From positions 1-5,595 of the forward strand of contig CANFYD010000289.1 of NCBI GenBank assembly GCA_947450745.1: a stretch of DNA of 5,595 nucleotides, given 5' to 3'. This DNA is from Burkholderiales bacterium (GTDB lineage Bacteria > Pseudomonadota > Gammaproteobacteria > Burkholderiales > Burkholderiaceae_C). The notes under the pieces are model-generated. The model was not told the origin of the DNA. It searched no databases and was given only the letters and a program-made list of their open reading frames with translations. Below are positions 4,547 through 5,595 of this stretch, one piece after another. Position 1 is the stretch's first letter, and every line of letters begins with the position of its first letter. The position numbers and the translations under genes were made by a program.

Positions 4547-5595
4547 ATGAAACGCATGCTGATCAACGCGACGCAGGCTGAAGAGCGTCGCTTGGCCATT
4601 GTTGATGGCCAGAAGCTGATGGACTTCGAGACCGAAATCGAAGGCCGAGAGCAACGCAAGGGCAATATCTACAAGGCCATCGTGACCCGCGTCGAGCCCT
4701 CGCTCGAAGCTTGTTTCGTCGATTACGGCGAAGAGCGCCACGGCTTCCTGCCCTTCAAGGAAATCGCCCGTCAATATTTCCGCGACGGCGTGGATGTGCG
4801 CACCGCGCGCATCCAGGACTGCATCCGTGAAGGCCAGGAGCTGCAAGTCCAGGTTGAAAAGGAAGAGCGCGGCAACAAAGGCGCGGCGCTGACCACCTTC
4901 GTCTCGCTGGCCGGCCGTTATTTGGTCTTGATGCCCAACAACCCACGTGGCGGCGGTGTGTCGCGCCGTATCGAGGGTGAAGACCGTGAAGAGCTGAAAG
5001 AAAACCTCGACCAGCTCGAATACCCGAAGGGCATGAGCCTGATTGCCCGCACCGCCGGCATCGGCCGCAGCGCCGCCGAGCTGCAGTGGGACTTGAACTA
5101 CATGCTCAAGCTCTGGACCGCCATCGACGATGCGGCCAAGGGTGGCAAGGGCGCTTACCTGATTTATCAGGAATCCTCGCTGGTGATTCGCGCGATCCGC
5201 GACTACTTCACCGCCGATGTGGGCGAAATCCTGATCGACACCGACGACCTGTACGAGCAGGCCAGCCAGTTCATGAACCACGTGATGCCCGATCAAGGCC
5301 ATCGCGTGAAGCGCTATCGCGACGACGCGCCGCTGTTCAGCCGGTTCCAGATCGAACACCAGATCGAAACTGCCTTCAGCCGCACGGTCAACCTGCCGTC
5401 CGGCGGGGCCATCGTGATCGACCACACCGAAGCGCTGGTGTCGGTGGACGTCAACTCGGCCCGCTCCACACGCGGCAGCGACATCGAGGAAACCGCCACC
5501 CGCACCAACCTGGAAGCGGCCGACGAGATCGCCCGCCAGATGCGTCTGCGTGACCTGGGCGGCGTGATCGTGGTCGACTTCATCGACATGGAAGA
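4547..5595 (+). CDS. rne: Ribonuclease E, N-terminal catalytic part
   Basis: RNase E is the essential endonuclease that matures rRNA and tRNA, starts mRNA decay and scaffolds the degradosome at the inner membrane. The window holds 349 codons plus two bases of the catalytic half. It opens with MKRMLINATQ, identical to E. coli. The S1 RNA-binding region spans about residues 38-120, with Phe57 and Phe67 at the places of the E. coli RNA-contacting residues. The 5'-monophosphate sensor residues are present: Gly123 and Val127 in LAGRYLVLMPNN, and Arg168-Thr169 in IARTAG. The DNase I-like catalytic domain shows the metal ligands Asp301 (with Asn303) in SVDVNSARSTRG and Asp344 in VVDFIDM. The Zn-link cysteines and C-terminal scaffold are beyond the edge, so RNase G cannot be excluded formally, but the start sequence and divergent rluC point to rne. 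An in-frame ATG at 4541 sits only 2 nt after the Shine-Dalgarno sequence and is less likely. Confidence 0.96.
   Translation, partial: MKRMLINATQAEERRLAIVDGQKLMDFETEIEGREQRKGNIYKAIVTRVEPSLEACFVDYGEERHGFLPFKEIARQYFRDGVDVRTARIQDCIREGQELQVQVEKEERGNKGAALTTFVSLAGRYLVLMPNNPRGGGVSRRIEGEDREELKENLDQLEYPKGMSLIARTAGIGRSAAELQWDLNYMLKLWTAIDDAAKGGKGAYLIYQESSLVIRAIRDYFTADVGEILIDTDDLYEQASQFMNHVMPDQGHRVKRYRDDAPLFSRFQIEHQIETAFSRTVNLPSGGAIVIDHTEALVSVDVNSARSTRGSDIEETATRTNLEAADEIARQMRLRDLGGVIVVDFIDME

Noticed and set aside
4298..5425. A 375-codon open frame on the minus strand opposite rne
   Set aside because: It is the antisense shadow of the conserved RNase E catalytic region; no ribosome binding site and no known protein.
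5086..5553. A 155-codon open frame overlapping rne on the same strand
   Set aside because: It is an alternate reading frame inside the conserved RNase E catalytic domain, with Arg/Asp/His-rich nonsense composition.

Overview
The window looks like ordinary core chromosome of a GC-rich betaproteobacterium, probably a member of the Burkholderiales close to the Comamonadaceae. I judge this from the closeness of the ArgJ, RluC and RNase E proteins to that group as I remember them, and from the divergent rluC/rne arrangement. It contains no mobile element, tRNA, rRNA, CRISPR array or phage gene.

Layout. On the minus strand, reading from right to left, four closely packed genes run from about 3790 down to 429. 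They are rluC (23S rRNA pseudouridine synthase), a HAD-IA phosphatase of phosphoglycolate-phosphatase type, a small Rieske [2Fe-2S] protein, and sppA (membrane-anchored S49 signal peptide peptidase). Gaps are 3 nt, minus 8 nt (an overlap) and 13 nt, so they look like one operon. A fifth minus-strand gene, argJ (arginine biosynthesis), starts 51 nt beyond sppA and runs off the left edge; only its first 125 codons are present. On the plus strand, rne (RNase E) starts at 4547 behind a strong Shine-Dalgarno sequence and runs off the right edge; 349 codons are present, covering most of the catalytic half.

The most interesting part is the roughly 750-nt divergent intergenic region (3791-4546). It holds no convincing gene. 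Its rne-proximal 420 nt contain five sizeable stem-loops (4126-4166, 4227-4260, 4280-4315, 4324-4366, 4448-4485). Two other segments could pair with the rne ribosome binding site. In three of the hairpins the non-Watson-Crick pairs are G-U when read on the plus strand, which favours an RNA transcribed toward rne. In E. coli the rne transcript has a long structured 5' UTR through which RNase E regulates its own mRNA. The architecture here suggests that a betaproteobacterial equivalent sits in this window, though function is inferred and not shown.

The two transcription units share a theme. RluC modifies 23S rRNA, and RNase E matures rRNA and tRNA and degrades mRNA. The HAD phosphatase, Rieske protein and SppA have no evident pathway link to each other or to RluC.
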